This document shows positions 38,201 to 38,653 of a stretch of DNA of 38,653 nt, in pieces (the stretch's first letter is position 1; the number at the start of each line of letters is the position of its first letter). Source of the DNA: Alphaproteobacteria bacterium (GTDB lineage: Bacteria > Pseudomonadota > Alphaproteobacteria > CACIAM-22H2); assembly GCA_016793165.1 (NCBI GenBank), contig JAEULA010000053.1, positions 1-38,653 of the forward strand, read 5' to 3'. The notes under the pieces are model-generated. The model ran no database searches and was not told the DNA's origin. It worked only from the letters and a program-made list of their open reading frames with translations. Both the position numbers and the translations under genes were made by a program.

Positions 38201-38653
38201 ATGCCGAAGAGGAAGAAGATTTCCCTCTGCCTCTGGTTCGACGGCCAGGCCGAGGAGGCAACGGCGTTCTACACCTCGCTGCTGCCGAACTCGCGCATCG
38301 ACCATCTCGTGACGTCCACGATCGACTGGCCCGGCGGCAAGGTCGGCGACGTGATCCTCGTGGCGTTCACGCTCGCCGGCGCATCCTACCAGGCACTGAA
38401 CGGCGACCGCACGAGCCGTTCGACAATTCGCTGTCGCTGTCGGTCAGTTGCAGGACCCAGGCGGAGGTCGATCGCCTCTGGGACGCGTTGATCGCGGATG
38501 GCGGCAGGCCCATCCAGTGCGGCTGGCTCAAGGACCGCTTCGGCGTGTCGTGGCAGATCGTGCCCGAGGCGATGTTCGGGATGCTGCGCGATGCCGATCG
38601 CGCGGGTGCGCGGCGCGCGATGGAGGCGATGACTGCCATGGTGAAGCTCGACG
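38201..38653 (+). CDS. VOC/PhnB-like protein, frameshifted and running off the window
   Basis: A vicinal-oxygen-chelate domain of the PhnB/3-demethylubiquinone-methyltransferase-like type: KISLCLWFDGQAEEATAFYT, SLLPNSRIDHLVTSTIDWPG and FTLAGASYQALNG. At 38404-38406 the expected GGA codon has one base missing. The next frame continues the family pattern (PHEPFDNSLSLSVSCRTQAE, VDRLWDALIADGGRPIQCGW, LKDRFGVSWQIVPEAMFGML). So the gene is either a pseudogene by a single-base deletion or carries a sequencing error. GGAGAGG five bases upstream supports ATG 38201. The 3' end lies beyond the window. Confidence 0.75.

Noticed and set aside
1..38653. tRNA or rRNA genes
   Set aside because: No cloverleaf-like CCA-adjacent stems, GGTTCGA-type T-loops in context or rRNA-conserved words were recognised while reading; a covariance-model scan was not possible.

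Overview
The window is GC-rich (roughly two thirds G+C by eye) chromosomal DNA. The gene families suggest a soil or freshwater alphaproteobacterium of the Bradyrhizobium/Reyranella kind: arrays of PF04392-type substrate-binding proteins, SARP and winged-helix/ATPase/TPR regulators, a DUF1326-DUF2182 pair, and many secreted proteins with PEP-CTERM-like tails. The genus is an inference. I saw no rRNA, tRNA, CRISPR array, integrase or classical insertion sequence.

Layout. 0-7 kb is a repeat-riddled stretch. It holds an excalibur-domain protein, a PEP-CTERM protein, an enolase-superfamily dehydratase, a truncated methyltransferase, a small two-repeat protein, an Ivy-like lysozyme inhibitor and a Y1 (REP-associated, RAYT) transposase, plus two C-terminal remnants of other RAYTs. 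7-11.8 kb has four intact periplasmic substrate-binding protein genes on the minus strand, the broken start of a fifth, and a broken copy of a small membrane protein. 11.9-14.8 kb is a large winged-helix/AAA/TPR regulator. 15-18 kb carries an unusual open reading frame that joins three secreted PEP-CTERM-like modules, then another PEP-CTERM protein. 18.7-20.2 kb is the DUF1326-DUF2182 operon. 20.6-24.1 kb has two membrane proteins, a DUF4242 protein and a divergent SARP regulator. 24.3-26.9 kb has three more secreted proteins with PEP-CTERM-like ends. 27.3-29.9 kb is a metallo-beta-lactamase-fold gene divergent from a SnoaL-like/TetR/hypothetical operon. 30-38.6 kb holds an MFS exporter, a secreted hypothetical, a GST, a fatty-acid hydroxylase/sterol desaturase, a 58-residue mini PEP-CTERM protein, a FGGY sugar kinase, a pentapeptide-repeat membrane protein and a VOC protein with a frameshift.

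The most striking signal is a dispersed palindromic repeat (REP-A) with core AAACCT-CCCC-AGGTTT followed by GATTTCC. It occurs more than 25 times at 0-10.4 kb and 29.8-34.3 kb and appears to be missing in between. Units occur singly, as tandem copies, as compact inverted pairs, and as about 105-150 bp composites with a shared GC-rich centre. They lie against genes: they supply a Shine-Dalgarno sequence (enolase gene), a stop codon (MFS gene), foreign C-terminal tails (PEP-CTERM and 29.4 kb genes), and they truncate a methyltransferase. A second hairpin (REP-B) follows the RAYT remnants, and a third palindrome family (C) occupies the middle of the window. Together these look like a REP/REPIN-RAYT system that is remodelling gene ends.

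No exosortase, ABC permease or ABC ATPase is visible, so the PEP-CTERM proteins and substrate-binding proteins must work with partners encoded elsewhere.
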